DNA of 64,000 nt from Isosphaera sp. (GCA_013822345.1 PNKH01000009.1:38424-102423); one strand, 5' to 3'. Shown: positions 24,814 through 33,138, counted from the stretch's first letter. Notes: generated from the letters alone by a model not told the origin. Program-made: numbers and translations.

Positions 24814-25184
24814 GGTCTTCACTCTTGGGCCTCTGGCCCGGAAGCGGAAACGGTGCGCGGACCCCCGCGCGGGTGTGCAGGAACGGACGAGACCGGGCCG
24901 GCTCGCTCAGCACGCGGCCGTCTGCGGGGCAGACGCGGCGCGGGAGGAACGACGAGGGCGGTTCCTCTGCGGCAGCACCAGCTTGACTGTCTTGGAGGCT
25001 GTGAGTGGTGGCTCAGAGTCGGAAGACCAAGAAGGGTCGAAGCGAGAGAGCGGCAAAGCGATTCGTAGCTCCTGGCCGGACGGCACCCGCCGCCCGTCAC
25101 GGCATAATACACCCGCCGCGCCCGGAAAAAAGCCCGACCCGGCGGATTCGCCGAAATACCCGGCCGGGACGGCCGCGCTCCAGC
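24814..25184 (-). promoter_or_regulatory. Long leader/control region of the RRM gene
   Basis: About 370 bases without a supported gene. On the minus strand TATTAT (25109-25104) is a candidate -10 in an otherwise GC-rich stretch, preceded by a T-rich segment near 25132-25126. If it is used, the transcript has a leader of nearly 290 bases. Cold-shock RNA-binding genes often carry long regulatory leaders. This is an inference from spacing and composition. Confidence 0.35.
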
Positions 25185-26201
25185 TCAGCCCCGCACCGGG
25201 CTGGGGTACTCGGCCGGGACGGCCGTCCGCTCCACCCGCCGCCCCTCCCGCAGCACCGCGACCGGGGCCGGGAGGCCGACCGGGTGCCGGGTCAGGAGCC
25301 GCTGGAGGTCGTCCACGCTGGTCACCGGCTCCCCGCCGAACCCGACGATCACGTCCTCGATCCACAGCCCGGCGGTCTGGGCCGGACCGTCCTCTTCCAG
25401 CATCAGGATCTCGACCCCGGTCGGCTGGGCCAGCCCGAACCGGGCCCGCAGGTCCGGGGCGACCGGCACCTGCCGGGCGTGCAGCCCGAGGTAGCCGCGG
25501 ATCACCCGCCCGTGCTTGAGCAGCTGCGGCAGGATCGTCTTCGCGGTGTTCACCGGGACGGCGAAGCAGATCCCCTGGGCCGGCTGGATGACCGCGGTGT
25601 TGATCCCGACCACCCGCCCGTGGGTGTCGACCAGCGGGCCGCCGCTGCTCCCCGGGTTCAGCGCCGCGTCCGTCTGGATGACGTTGTCCACCAGGTGCCC
25701 GGACACGCTCCGCAGCGTCCGGCCGAGCGCCGAGATGACCCCGGCCGTCACGGTCGACTCGAACCCGAGCGGGCTGCCGATCGCCACGGCGAGCTGCCCG
25801 ACCTTCAGCTTCCCGGAGTCGCCGAGCTCGGCGAACGGGAAGCCGTTCCCTTCGACCTGGACCACCGCGAGGTCGGTCCACGGGTCGTTCCCGACCACCC
25901 GCCCGGGCAACTCCGACCCGTCGTTCAGCCGCACCCGGACCTTCTCCGACCCCTGGACGACGTGGTGGTTGGTGAGCAGGAACCCGTCCGGGGCGAACAG
26001 GACGCCGGACCCGCTCCCGGCCCGCGGCCCGCGGCCGACCCGCAGGTTCACGACCGCCGGCCGGAGCTTCTCGGCGACGGCGACGACGGCCCGGGAGAAG
26101 GCGTCGAGCGGCTCGGTGTCGGCGGGGTTCGGGGCGACGGGGGAGGGCGGGGCAGCGTCCTCCCCGCCGTTGGTGATGAAGTGGTGCCAGAATCGCGTCA
26201 T
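25185..26201 (-). CDS. HtrA/DegP-like trypsin-fold serine protease with PDZ domain
   Basis: A protein of 338 residues. The protease domain (about 40-225) has the catalytic triad His in LLTNHHVV, Asp in PWTDLAVVQ and Ser in NPGSSGGPLV. A PDZ domain follows (about 235-330: GVEILMLEEDGPAQTAGLWIEDVIVGFGG). There is no clear signal peptide or membrane anchor (MTRFWHHFITNGG at the N terminus), so localisation may be cytoplasmic, unlike classical DegP. The start is ATG 26201 with AAAGGG upstream; the longer frame is less likely. It diverges from the SBP56 gene, so their control regions share about 90 bases. Confidence 0.9.
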   Translation of the reverse strand: MTRFWHHFITNGGEDAAPPSPVAPNPADTEPLDAFSRAVVAVAEKLRPAVVNLRVGRGPRAGSGSGVLFAPDGFLLTNHHVVQGSEKVRVRLNDGSELPGRVVGNDPWTDLAVVQVEGNGFPFAELGDSGKLKVGQLAVAIGSPLGFESTVTAGVISALGRTLRSVSGHLVDNVIQTDAALNPGSSGGPLVDTHGRVVGINTAVIQPAQGICFAVPVNTAKTILPQLLKHGRVIRGYLGLHARQVPVAPDLRARFGLAQPTGVEILMLEEDGPAQTAGLWIEDVIVGFGGEPVTSVDDLQRLLTRHPVGLPAPVAVLREGRRVERTAVPAEYPSPVRG

Positions 26202-26290
26202 GGGCCGTCCCTTTCGTGAAAGGTGTCCCATTGTACGCGGATAACCTCTGCTGGTAACAGACACCTCACCTCTCCCGTCGGAGTCCGTTC

Positions 26291-27697
26291 ATGGACCGCC
26301 GTGACTTCCTCGTCACGTCCGCCGCGCTCGCCGCGACCCCGCACCTCGCCCGGGCCGCCGACACCCCCGGGTTCGCGTCCCCGAAGGAGATGATGAAGGG
26401 GCCGCGCGAGAAGCTCCTGTTCGTCACCTGCACCTACGCGAACACCGGGATCGACAAGCCCGACTACCTCGCCGTCGTGGACGCCGACCCGGAGTCGAAG
26501 ACGTACTCGCGGGTCGTCCACCGGCTGAGGATGCCGAAGGCCGGGGACGAACTGCACCACTTCGGGTGGAACATCTGCTCGTCGTGCCACGGCAAGCCGG
26601 GCGACCGCCGGTACCTGGTCGTCCCGGGGCTGAAGTCCGGTCGCATCCACATCGGCGACGCGAAGGACCCGCTGAACCTGAAGATGCACAAGGTGATCGA
26701 GCCGGAGGAGATCGCCAAGGTCGCGGACCTGTCCGCCCCTCACACCGTCCACTGCCTGCCGACCGGCGAGGTGATGCTGTCGATGCTCGGCGACGCGAAG
26801 GGCCGGAACCCCGGCGGGTTCCTACTGCTGAACGAGAAGTTCGAGCCGACCGGCCGGTGGGAGAAGGACGCGGCCGGCATGAACTTCAACTACGACTTCT
26901 GGTACCAGCCCCGGCACAACGTGATGGTGTCGAGCGAGTGGGCCGCCCCGAACACGTTCGCCCCCGGTCCGAACTTCGACGACGTGGAGGCCGGCAAGTA
27001 TGGCCAGAGGATCCACCTGTGGGACTGGAAGGAGCGGAGGGTCCGGCAGTCGTTCGACCTGGGGGCCGCGGCGGTTCCGCTGGAGGTGCGGTTCCTGCAC
27101 GACCCGGCGAAGGCGGTCGGGTACGTCGGCGCGGCGCTGGCGAGCTCCCTGTGGCGGTTCGCGGCCGGCGCGGGCGGGAAGTGGAGCGCCGAGAAGGTGG
27201 TCGAACTGGCCCCGGTGAAGCACGACCAGTTCCCCGGCGGGGCGGTGCCGGCGGTCATCAGCGACTTCGTCGTCTCGCTGGACGACCGGTTCATGTACGT
27301 CTCGGCGTGGCTGCACGGCCAGGTCCACCAGTACGACATCCGCGACCCGCACGCCCCGCGGCGGACCGGCACCGTGAACCTCGGCGGCCTCGTCCGCCCG
27401 GCCGAGAAGGTCAGGGGGAAGGAGTTGACCGGCGGCGCGCAGATGCTGCAACTCTCCCTCGACGGGAAGCGGCTGTACGTGACGAACTCGCTCTACAGCA
27501 CGTGGGACAACGCCTTCTACCCGGACATCGGCAAGCAGGGGTCGTGGCTCGTGCAGATCGACTGCGACACGGACAAGGGCGGGCTGACGTTGAACGACGG
27601 GTTCTTGGTCGATTTCGGGAAGGAGCCGGACGGGCCGAGCCGGGCGCACGAGGTCCGGTACCCGGGCGGTGACTGCACCAGCGACATCTTCAGTTGA
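26291..27697 (+). CDS. SBP56 / selenium-binding protein family (methanethiol oxidase type)
   Basis: A protein of 468 residues that begins with a Tat-like signal (MDRRDFLVTSAALAATPHLARA). The mature part matches SBP56 proteins: LLFVTCTYAN, DELHHFGWNICSSCHG with the reactive CxxC-like pair, YLVVPGLKSGRIHIGDAKDP, APHTVHCLPTGEVMLS and the C-terminal DIFS. Bacterial and human members oxidise methanethiol to formaldehyde, hydrogen sulfide and peroxide and depend on copper. Secretion through Tat fits a folded cofactor. It is followed after 24 bases by the SUI1 fusion gene. Sulfide produced here and by CysI would enter the same pool. Confidence 0.92.
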   Translation: MDRRDFLVTSAALAATPHLARAADTPGFASPKEMMKGPREKLLFVTCTYANTGIDKPDYLAVVDADPESKTYSRVVHRLRMPKAGDELHHFGWNICSSCHGKPGDRRYLVVPGLKSGRIHIGDAKDPLNLKMHKVIEPEEIAKVADLSAPHTVHCLPTGEVMLSMLGDAKGRNPGGFLLLNEKFEPTGRWEKDAAGMNFNYDFWYQPRHNVMVSSEWAAPNTFAPGPNFDDVEAGKYGQRIHLWDWKERRVRQSFDLGAAAVPLEVRFLHDPAKAVGYVGAALASSLWRFAAGAGGKWSAEKVVELAPVKHDQFPGGAVPAVISDFVVSLDDRFMYVSAWLHGQVHQYDIRDPHAPRRTGTVNLGGLVRPAEKVRGKELTGGAQMLQLSLDGKRLYVTNSLYSTWDNAFYPDIGKQGSWLVQIDCDTDKGGLTLNDGFLVDFGKEPDGPSRAHEVRYPGGDCTSDIFS

Positions 27698-27721
27698 CGC
27701 GGCCCGGACCGGAGCGGGTTC

Positions 27722-28291
27722 ATGGCGAAGTCTTCCCCCCGGCTCGCGTTCGTCGCCGCCGACCGGGCCGCCGGGACGCGTGCCCAGGCCGCGTTCGCGG
27801 CGGCGACCGCCCGGCTCGGTCACCCGTGGCAGACCGACGTCCGCGGCCCCGACGTCTCGGCCGAGTCGCTGGCCGGGGTCGCGGTGGTCGTCGCGCTCGA
27901 CCTGCCGGGCTTCGCCGTGCCGGGCTGGGACGGGCGGGTCGAGCACCTCCCGCCGGACCTGGCGGCCGAAACCCCGAAGCTCGTCGCCCGGCTCCTCGGC
28001 GGAAGTGACACCGCGCTGTCACCGCCGCCCCCGCCCCCGCCGCCGAAGAAGGTGCACACCGTGAAGGTGAGCCGGGAGACGGCCGGGCGGCGCGGGAAGG
28101 GGGTGACGGTCGTCTCCGACCTGCCCCTCACGACGGACCAGATCCAGGAGCTGGCGACGCGGCTGAAGACCGCGTGCGGGACCGGCGGGACGGCGAAGGA
28201 CGGGCGGATCGAGATCCAGGGCGACCACCGGGACCGGCTGGCGGCTGAGCTGGAGAAGCTGGGGTACAAGGTGAAGCGCGCCGGAGGGTGA
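27722..28291 (+). CDS. SUI1 (eIF1/YciH-like) domain fused to an N-terminal domain through a poly-Pro linker
   Basis: A protein of 189 residues. Residues about 118-189 are a SUI1 domain (RRGKGVTVVSDLPL, GTGGTAKDGRIEIQGDH, KLGYKVKRAGG), as in bacterial YciH and eIF1, which bind the small ribosomal subunit and influence start selection. Residues 1-95 form another domain with a Rossmann-like pattern (RLAFVAADRAAGTRAQAAF, VVVALDLPGF) that might be a degenerate low-molecular-weight phosphatase, a weak guess. Eight prolines (about 101-108) link them. Usual YciH is about 108 residues, so the fusion is unusual. The stop codon lies in a palindrome shared with the convergent M41 gene. Confidence 0.87.
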   Translation: MAKSSPRLAFVAADRAAGTRAQAAFAAATARLGHPWQTDVRGPDVSAESLAGVAVVVALDLPGFAVPGWDGRVEHLPPDLAAETPKLVARLLGGSDTALSPPPPPPPPKKVHTVKVSRETAGRRGKGVTVVSDLPLTTDQIQELATRLKTACGTGGTAKDGRIEIQGDHRDRLAAELEKLGYKVKRAGG

Positions 28292-28340
28292 CTTCCCCTG
28301 GACCGCGGCCGGGACGGCCGCGGTCCAGGGGAAGTCACCC
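28286..28340. repeat. Long inverted repeat with perfect 26-bp arms spanning two stop codons
   Basis: Arms 28286-28311 and 28315-28340 are exact inverse complements with a 3-base loop. The left arm holds the TGA of the SUI1 gene (28289-28291) and the right arm the TGA of the M41 gene (28335-28337). It shares the word CTGGACCGCGGCCG with the repeat at 58064-58174. Confidence 0.95.
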
Positions 28341-28802
28341 GCCCCGCGCCGCCAAGTCGAACAGGTGGCGGGCGGCCCGGCCGCTGATCACCCCGTGCTC
28401 TAGCAGTTCGGCCGCGATCAGCTCGACCGCCCGCCACGTCGCGTCGTCGGCGAGCATCGCCTCGACCTTGCTCAGGCACCGCTCCTCGTACCGCACGGCG
28501 GCCCGCTCGCTCTTCCGCTCCAGGACCAGCCGGCGGACGTACCGGAGGTCCTGGTGGGCGGCGTCCATCTCGTAGGTGCCGGTGTGGCGGGCCTCGGCGG
28601 CGAGGCCGGCGAGGGCGATCAGGATCTCCCGTTCGAGGGCGTCCTCGGACGGCTTGAACCGGCCCTTGCCGAACTCGCACTGGCCGAGGCGGAGGTGGTT
28701 CGGCAGGACGCTGACGCGGTGGACCGGGCGGTCGAGGCAGAGGGCGACGACCGCGTGCCCGGCCTCGTGATACGCGGTCACCGGGTCGTGTGGCGGGTTC
28801 AT
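28335..28802 (-). CDS. FtsH-like M41 peptidase domain protein without AAA module
   Basis: A protein of 155 residues whose start overlaps the stop of the receiver-like gene (ATGA). The zinc motif HEAGHAV is at residues about 12-18, and the following helices (LEREILIALAGLAAEARHTG, DLRYVRRLV) match the peptidase domain of FtsH including the third-ligand Asp region. The AAA ATPase and membrane segments are missing, so if active it cannot unfold substrates itself. It may process a small substrate or serve as a structural module. Its place in a three-gene overlapping operon with Uma2 and a receiver-like protein suggests a dedicated partner. Confidence 0.85.
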   Translation of the reverse strand: MNPPHDPVTAYHEAGHAVVALCLDRPVHRVSVLPNHLRLGQCEFGKGRFKPSEDALEREILIALAGLAAEARHTGTYEMDAAHQDLRYVRRLVLERKSERAAVRYEERCLSKVEAMLADDATWRAVELIAAELLEHGVISGRAARHLFDLAARGG

Positions 28803-29230
28803 CTCGGCCCCCACAACGGGCGGGCCTGGCGGAAGGCACGCCGGGCGGCGGAGTACCAGTCCACTTCGACCCAATCATCGCCCAACGGCAGGACGCGACG
28901 GCACTCCCACCGGGCGAGTTCGAGTTCGCCGACCATCGCGTCGCCCCGCACCCCGTTGCTGGTGTGGACAATCACCCGGCACCTCGGCGGGAGAGTTGCC
29001 AGATGCTTCGCGACGTCCAGCCCGTCGCCGGGGTCTGTGTCGCCGTCCGGTTCCAGGTCGTGGTCGAGCGAAATCAACACCGCCCGGTGAAGCAACCCGC
29101 CCGCCTCCGCGACCATGCGGCGGGCGTCCCGCCAGACGACGAGAGGCACGCCGAACGGCGCGGCGACGGCCCGGAAGCGGGCCAGCCGTTCGGCGTCGTC
29201 CTCGAGCACCAGGAGCAGCGGGTCGATCAC
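28799..29230 (-). CDS. Cyclic-phosphate processing receiver-like domain (cPPRD) protein
   Basis: A protein of 143 residues starting at GTG. It has a receiver-like fold with LLLVLEDDAERLARF (6-20), ISLDHDLEPDG (53-63), DPGDGLDV (66-73) and VIVHTSN (86-92), ending in WVEVDWYSAAR. The DHDL and HTSN motifs mark the family that Pfam names the cyclic-phosphate processing receiver domain, which is predicted, not proven, to act on cyclic phosphates. There is no output domain. It overlaps both neighbours by 4 bases, so it is translated with Uma2 and the M41 protein. Confidence 0.8.
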   Translation of the reverse strand: MIDPLLLVLEDDAERLARFRAVAAPFGVPLVVWRDARRMVAEAGGLLHRAVLISLDHDLEPDGDTDPGDGLDVAKHLATLPPRCRVIVHTSNGVRGDAMVGELELARWECRRVLPLGDDWVEVDWYSAARRAFRQARPLWGPR

Positions 29231-29880
29231 GACTTCTTCCCGCGGAGCTGTTCCAACTCCCGCCGCAGCCGCTCGACCTCGGCCTCTGCCGCGGCGGCGC
29301 GCTCGGCGGGTGTCGGCAAACGTCGGTCCGTCACGGGGTCGCGGAGCCGGAGTTGGATCCCGTCGCGCACCAGGTGCAGCCCGAGCAAGTCGCTCGGCAG
29401 GCGGCCGTCCACGAAGCCGATCGGCCGGAACTTCCCGCGGACCCGCGCGTACCCCTGGAACGACGGGTCGAGGTAGTCCTCGTACGGGTCGAACAAGAAG
29501 TACTCCTTCACCTTCAGCTTGCCCTCGTACAGAGCCCGCTTCGTCTTCGTGTCCTCGGCCCGGGTCGTCTTCGAGGTCAGCTCGATCACCACGTCCGGGG
29601 TCTTCTCCTCCCACACCAGGTAGTTCGGCCGCAGCCCCTTCCGCACGCCGCGGGCCACGAACACGTCCGGGGCGACGTGCCGCCGCTTGTCCCCCTTCTC
29701 GTAGAAGACGAGCAGGTTCCCGCTGACGTACACCTCCGGGTCGGCCGCGAAGTGGTCGTCGAGGGTGTCGATCAGGGACACCATCAGCTTGCGGTGGTGG
29801 TCCGTCTCGGCCGTCGGCCTGCCGTCCGAGGTCGGGTAGTCGTTCGGCGGGAACAGGACCTTCTCGGCCTTCAGGATCAT
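29227..29880 (-). CDS. Uma2-family (DUF820) PD-(D/E)XK nuclease-like protein
   Basis: A protein of 217 residues. The core contains HVAPDVFVARG and PDVVIELTSKTT, the latter carrying the (D/E)-x-(T) form of the PD-(D/E)XK site typical of Uma2 proteins, and KEYFLFDP. A coiled-coil tail follows (about 190-212: AEAEVERLRRELEQLR). The family is hugely expanded in planctomycetes and cyanobacteria; biochemical function is mostly unknown, with transposon or defence links suggested. The stop overlaps the next GTG (GTGA). Confidence 0.88.
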   Translation of the reverse strand: MILKAEKVLFPPNDYPTSDGRPTAETDHHRKLMVSLIDTLDDHFAADPEVYVSGNLLVFYEKGDKRRHVAPDVFVARGVRKGLRPNYLVWEEKTPDVVIELTSKTTRAEDTKTKRALYEGKLKVKEYFLFDPYEDYLDPSFQGYARVRGKFRPIGFVDGRLPSDLLGLHLVRDGIQLRLRDPVTDRRLPTPAERAAAAEAEVERLRRELEQLRGKKS

Positions 29881-29883
29881 GGG

Positions 29884-31065
29884 TCACATCCTTTCGACGA
29901 CCACGGCCACGGCGTTCCCGCCGCCGAGGCACAGGGACGCCAGCCCGTACCGCTTGCCGTGCCGCCGCAGGGCGTACACGAGCGTCGTCAGCACCCGCGC
30001 CCCGCTCGCCCCGATCGGGTGTCCCAGAGCCACCGCCCCGCCGTGCACGTTCACCTTCGCCTCGTCCAACTGCAGCCCCTTCCCGCACGCCAGCATCTGG
30101 GCCGCGAACGCCTCGTTCAGCTCCCACAGGTCGATGTCGCCCGGGGAGAGGTCGGCCTTCGCGCAGGCCTCCTTCACCGCCGGCACCGGGGCGATGAAGA
30201 TGTCCTTCGGGTGAACCCCGCTCATGGCGTAGGAAACGATCCGGGCCAGCGGCTTCGCCCCGGACTGCTCCACGAACCGACCCGACGCCACCACCACCGC
30301 GGCCGCCCCGTCCGACAGCTGCGACGCGTTCCCGGCGGTCACGGTGCCGTCCGGGCGGAACGACGGCCTCAGTTTCGCGAGAACCTCGGGCGTGGTGTCG
30401 GCCCGGATGCCCTCGTCGCGCTCGACCGGCGGAATGGGCTTCTTCCCGGTCGCCGGGAAGGTCACCGGCACGACCTCGTCGGCGAACGCCCCGGCCGCCC
30501 ACGCCGCGGCGGCCCGCCGGTGGCTGAGGGCCGAGAATTGGTCCTGGTCGGCCCGGCCCACCGCGCACTTCGCCGCGATGTGCTCCGCCGCCTCGCCCAT
30601 CGCCCAGTTCTCGAACGCGCACCACAGCCCGTCGTTCACCAGCGCGTCGGTCGTCTTCTGGTCCCCGTACTTGTACCCCTGGCGCACCCCCTGCAGCAGA
30701 AACGGCGCCCGGCTCATGCTCTCCATCCCGCCGGCGACGACCAGGTCCGCGTCCCCGGCCTTGACGCTCTGCGCCGCGAGCATGACCGCCTTCAGCCCGG
30801 ACCCGCACACCATGTTCGTCGTGTGCGCCGGGACGGTGTCCGGGATCCCGGCGTGGATCGCCGCCTGCCGGGCCGGGTTCTGCCCGACGCCGGCCTGCAC
30901 CACGTTCCCCATCACCACGTCCTGCACCTGGTCGGGTCGGACGTTCGCCCGCTTCAGGGCTTCGGCGACCGCGACCGCCCCGAGCCGCGGGGCCGGGAGG
31001 TCGGCCAGCCCGCCGAGGAACTTGCCGATCGGGGTGCGGGCGGCGGAGAGGATGAACGCGTCCAT
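29884..31065 (-). CDS. Acetyl-CoA acetyltransferase (thiolase)
   Basis: A protein of 393 residues, the usual thiolase length. It has the acyl-accepting Cys87 in NMVCGSGLKAV, the signature NVHGGAVALGHPIGASGAR near the C terminus with the catalytic His, and the second catalytic Cys in LCLGGGNAVAV. It condenses two acetyl-CoA or cleaves acetoacetyl-CoA or 3-ketoacyl-CoA. No other beta-oxidation or polyhydroxyalkanoate gene is nearby. It starts at ATG 31065, 14 bases after the secreted-protein gene, so both may be on one transcript, and it is followed after 3 bases by the Uma2 gene. Confidence 0.95.
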   Translation of the reverse strand: MDAFILSAARTPIGKFLGGLADLPAPRLGAVAVAEALKRANVRPDQVQDVVMGNVVQAGVGQNPARQAAIHAGIPDTVPAHTTNMVCGSGLKAVMLAAQSVKAGDADLVVAGGMESMSRAPFLLQGVRQGYKYGDQKTTDALVNDGLWCAFENWAMGEAAEHIAAKCAVGRADQDQFSALSHRRAAAAWAAGAFADEVVPVTFPATGKKPIPPVERDEGIRADTTPEVLAKLRPSFRPDGTVTAGNASQLSDGAAAVVVASGRFVEQSGAKPLARIVSYAMSGVHPKDIFIAPVPAVKEACAKADLSPGDIDLWELNEAFAAQMLACGKGLQLDEAKVNVHGGAVALGHPIGASGARVLTTLVYALRRHGKRYGLASLCLGGGNAVAVVVERM

Positions 31066-31079
31066 CGGGTCCCTCGGGG

Positions 31080-32045
31080 TCACGGGGCGGCCAGGATGTC
31101 GTCCACGGCGGTCCGGGCGGAGTCGGCGAGGATGTCGCGGTACATCCGGCCCGGGTCGCCGAACACCGCGACGGAGAGGCGGCCGTCGAGTCGCAGGGTG
31201 CCGAGCAGGTTGACCGCCGCGTCCTCCGCGAACAGCCCCTCCGCGTACACCACCCGCCGGCCCTCGCCGGTCTCGCCGAACAGCCGGGCGAAGTATTGTA
31301 CCGCCGCGTTCTCGGCCCGCGGCGTCTGCACCCCCTGCACGATCACCGTCAGGCCGGCCCACTCCTCCGCCGTCAGCTCCTTCTTCCACGCCGTCACCTG
31401 CCGGTGGGTGGCGAGCAACTGAAGCCGGGCGGCGGCCGCGCAGTTCTCCATGATGTCGGCCCGCGACAGCCGGCAGAACTTCGCCAGGTCCGACCCCGAC
31501 ACCTGCCCGTCCTTCAGGACCGAATCCGCGAACTCGACCGCCCGGGCGAGGATCCGCTTCTGCCGGGTCAGTGCCTCCAGGTCGAACCCGAACGCCTCGC
31601 ACCCCGGGCCGGCGGCCGCTAGCAAGGCGCGGTACTCCTTCAGGGCCTTCACGCGGTCCTCGCCGAGCGGCTTCCCCGGCTCGTGGGCCAGGTGGGCGAA
31701 CAGGGCCAGCGTCGAGTGGGCGACCGACTTCAGGGCGTGGTACTCCGGCGGGATCACCCTCGCCGCCGTCCGCTGCCCGTTCCGCCGCAGGATCAGGTCG
31801 TCGCCGGACACGAGGATCACCGACGGGACCGTGGACAACTCCAGCGCCCGCCCGCCGACGTAGATCCGACGAGCCGCGGCCGCCAGCGCGTCCAGTTCCG
31901 GCGGGATCTTCTCCTTCGCCCCGGCCGGCCGGTCGTCGGCCCCGAGCTTCGGCCCGTCGGTCGGCTTCCCCGCCGGCGGCCGGCCGTGGGACCCGAGCGC
32001 CGCCACGCCCACCACCGCCGCCCCGAGCAGCCATCGCGCGCTCAT
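31080..32045 (-). CDS. Secreted protein of unknown function
   Basis: A protein of 321 residues with an N-terminal signal sequence (MSARWLLGAAVVGVAALGSHG). The mature part is predicted mixed alpha/beta: VPSVILVSGDDLILRRNGQ near 80-98, then mainly helices (LKSVAHSTLALFAHL), ending in a strand-rich part (RLSVAVFGDPGRMYRDIL). I recognise no catalytic motif. The gene precedes the thiolase by 14 bases, but a periplasmic protein and a cytosolic thiolase need not share a function. Confidence 0.8.
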   Translation of the reverse strand: MSARWLLGAAVVGVAALGSHGRPPAGKPTDGPKLGADDRPAGAKEKIPPELDALAAAARRIYVGGRALELSTVPSVILVSGDDLILRRNGQRTAARVIPPEYHALKSVAHSTLALFAHLAHEPGKPLGEDRVKALKEYRALLAAAGPGCEAFGFDLEALTRQKRILARAVEFADSVLKDGQVSGSDLAKFCRLSRADIMENCAAAARLQLLATHRQVTAWKKELTAEEWAGLTVIVQGVQTPRAENAAVQYFARLFGETGEGRRVVYAEGLFAEDAAVNLLGTLRLDGRLSVAVFGDPGRMYRDILADSARTAVDDILAAP

Positions 32046-32169
32046 GTGTGCCCCTCCGGGTGTGTCGGGGTGAAGCCTACCCGATGTCGGGACGCCGGGC
32101 TACGGGTGGAAACCCGCCGGCGATTGCCTAGGAATCGTCTGTGCCCGCGCCACCCGACCCGGACCCGGC

Positions 32170-33048
32170 ATGCCCGACCCGCTCCTCCTGACCGAGAACC
32201 TGACCAAGGACTACGGGTCGTTCCGGGCCCTCTCCGCGGTGAACCTGTCCGTCGCCGCCGGCGAGGTGGTCGGGCTGCTCGGGCCGAACGGGTCCGGGAA
32301 GTCCACCGCCCTGCGGATCATGCTGGGGTTCATGCGCCCGACGGCCGGGCGGGCGACCGTCGCCGGGTTCGACTCCTGGAACGACGGGGTCGAGGTGCGG
32401 CGGCGGGTCGCGTACCTGCCGGGCGAGCTCCGCCTCTACGACTCGATGACCGGCCGGCGGCTCGTCACGTTCTTGAGCGGGCTCCGCGGGGAGGAACCCG
32501 GCCCGGAGGTGGACGCCCTGGCGAAGAAGCTGGACATCGACATCGACCGCCCGCTCACGCACCTCTCCAGCGGGATGAAGCGGAAGGTCGCCCTCCTCAC
32601 CGTGCTCGTCCCGAAGGTGCCACTCATCATCCTGGACGAGCCGACGAACACCCTCGACCCGACGATGCGGGACGAGCTGCTCGACCAGCTCCGCGGGGCG
32701 AGGGACCGCGACCAGGCGGTGCTGTTCTCGTCGCACGTGCTGCAGGAGGTCGAGGCGGTGTGCGACCGCGTGGCGATCCTGCGCCGCGGCGAGCTCGTCC
32801 ACCTGCAGGAGATGAGCGACCTGCGGGAGGGGCGGGCGGTGTCCGCCCGGCTGACCGGCCCCGCCCCGGCGGCCGGCCCCGCCGGCGACCCGCTCCCGTC
32901 GGACGCCGTCGCCGACGGCCGGCTGACCCTGATCTACCGCGGGCCGCTGCCGGCGCTGCTGGAGTGGCTGGCGCGGCAGCCGGTCGCGGACCTGAAGGTC
33001 GAGCCGCAGGGCCTCGGGCCGATCTACCGGCGGTTCCACGGGATCTGA
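32170..33048 (+). CDS. ABC transporter ATP-binding protein (ABC-2 type)
   Basis: A protein of 292 residues. Walker A is GPNGSGKST (about 38-46), the signature LSSGMKRKVAL replaces LSGGQ, Walker B is LIILDEPTN, and the switch His is in LFSSHVLQEVE. The C-terminal 70 residues are a small regulatory tail. This is the subfamily that works with six-span ABC-2 permeases such as the one encoded 138 bases downstream, so together they form an exporter or a membrane remodeller of Gld/Nos type. The long inverted repeat 33052-33138 lies between the two genes. Confidence 0.93.
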   Translation: MPDPLLLTENLTKDYGSFRALSAVNLSVAAGEVVGLLGPNGSGKSTALRIMLGFMRPTAGRATVAGFDSWNDGVEVRRRVAYLPGELRLYDSMTGRRLVTFLSGLRGEEPGPEVDALAKKLDIDIDRPLTHLSSGMKRKVALLTVLVPKVPLIILDEPTNTLDPTMRDELLDQLRGARDRDQAVLFSSHVLQEVEAVCDRVAILRRGELVHLQEMSDLREGRAVSARLTGPAPAAGPAGDPLPSDAVADGRLTLIYRGPLPALLEWLARQPVADLKVEPQGLGPIYRRFHGI

Positions 33049-33051
33049 AGA

Positions 33052-33138
33052 GAAGGGGTGGAGGGGTGAGCGGGTGAAGGGGTGAGAAGATCGCCTCAGT
33101 CTTGTCACCCCTTCACCCGCTCACCCCTCCACCCCTTC
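33052..33138. repeat. Long inverted repeat, perfect 34-bp arms, inside an ABC operon
   Basis: Arms 33052-33085 and 33105-33138 are exactly complementary around a 19-base loop. The arms are built from variations of GGGTGA and GGGGTGGAG. It lies 4 bases after the ATPase stop codon and 49 before the permease start, so if it stops transcription it would lower permease expression. Confidence 0.95.
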
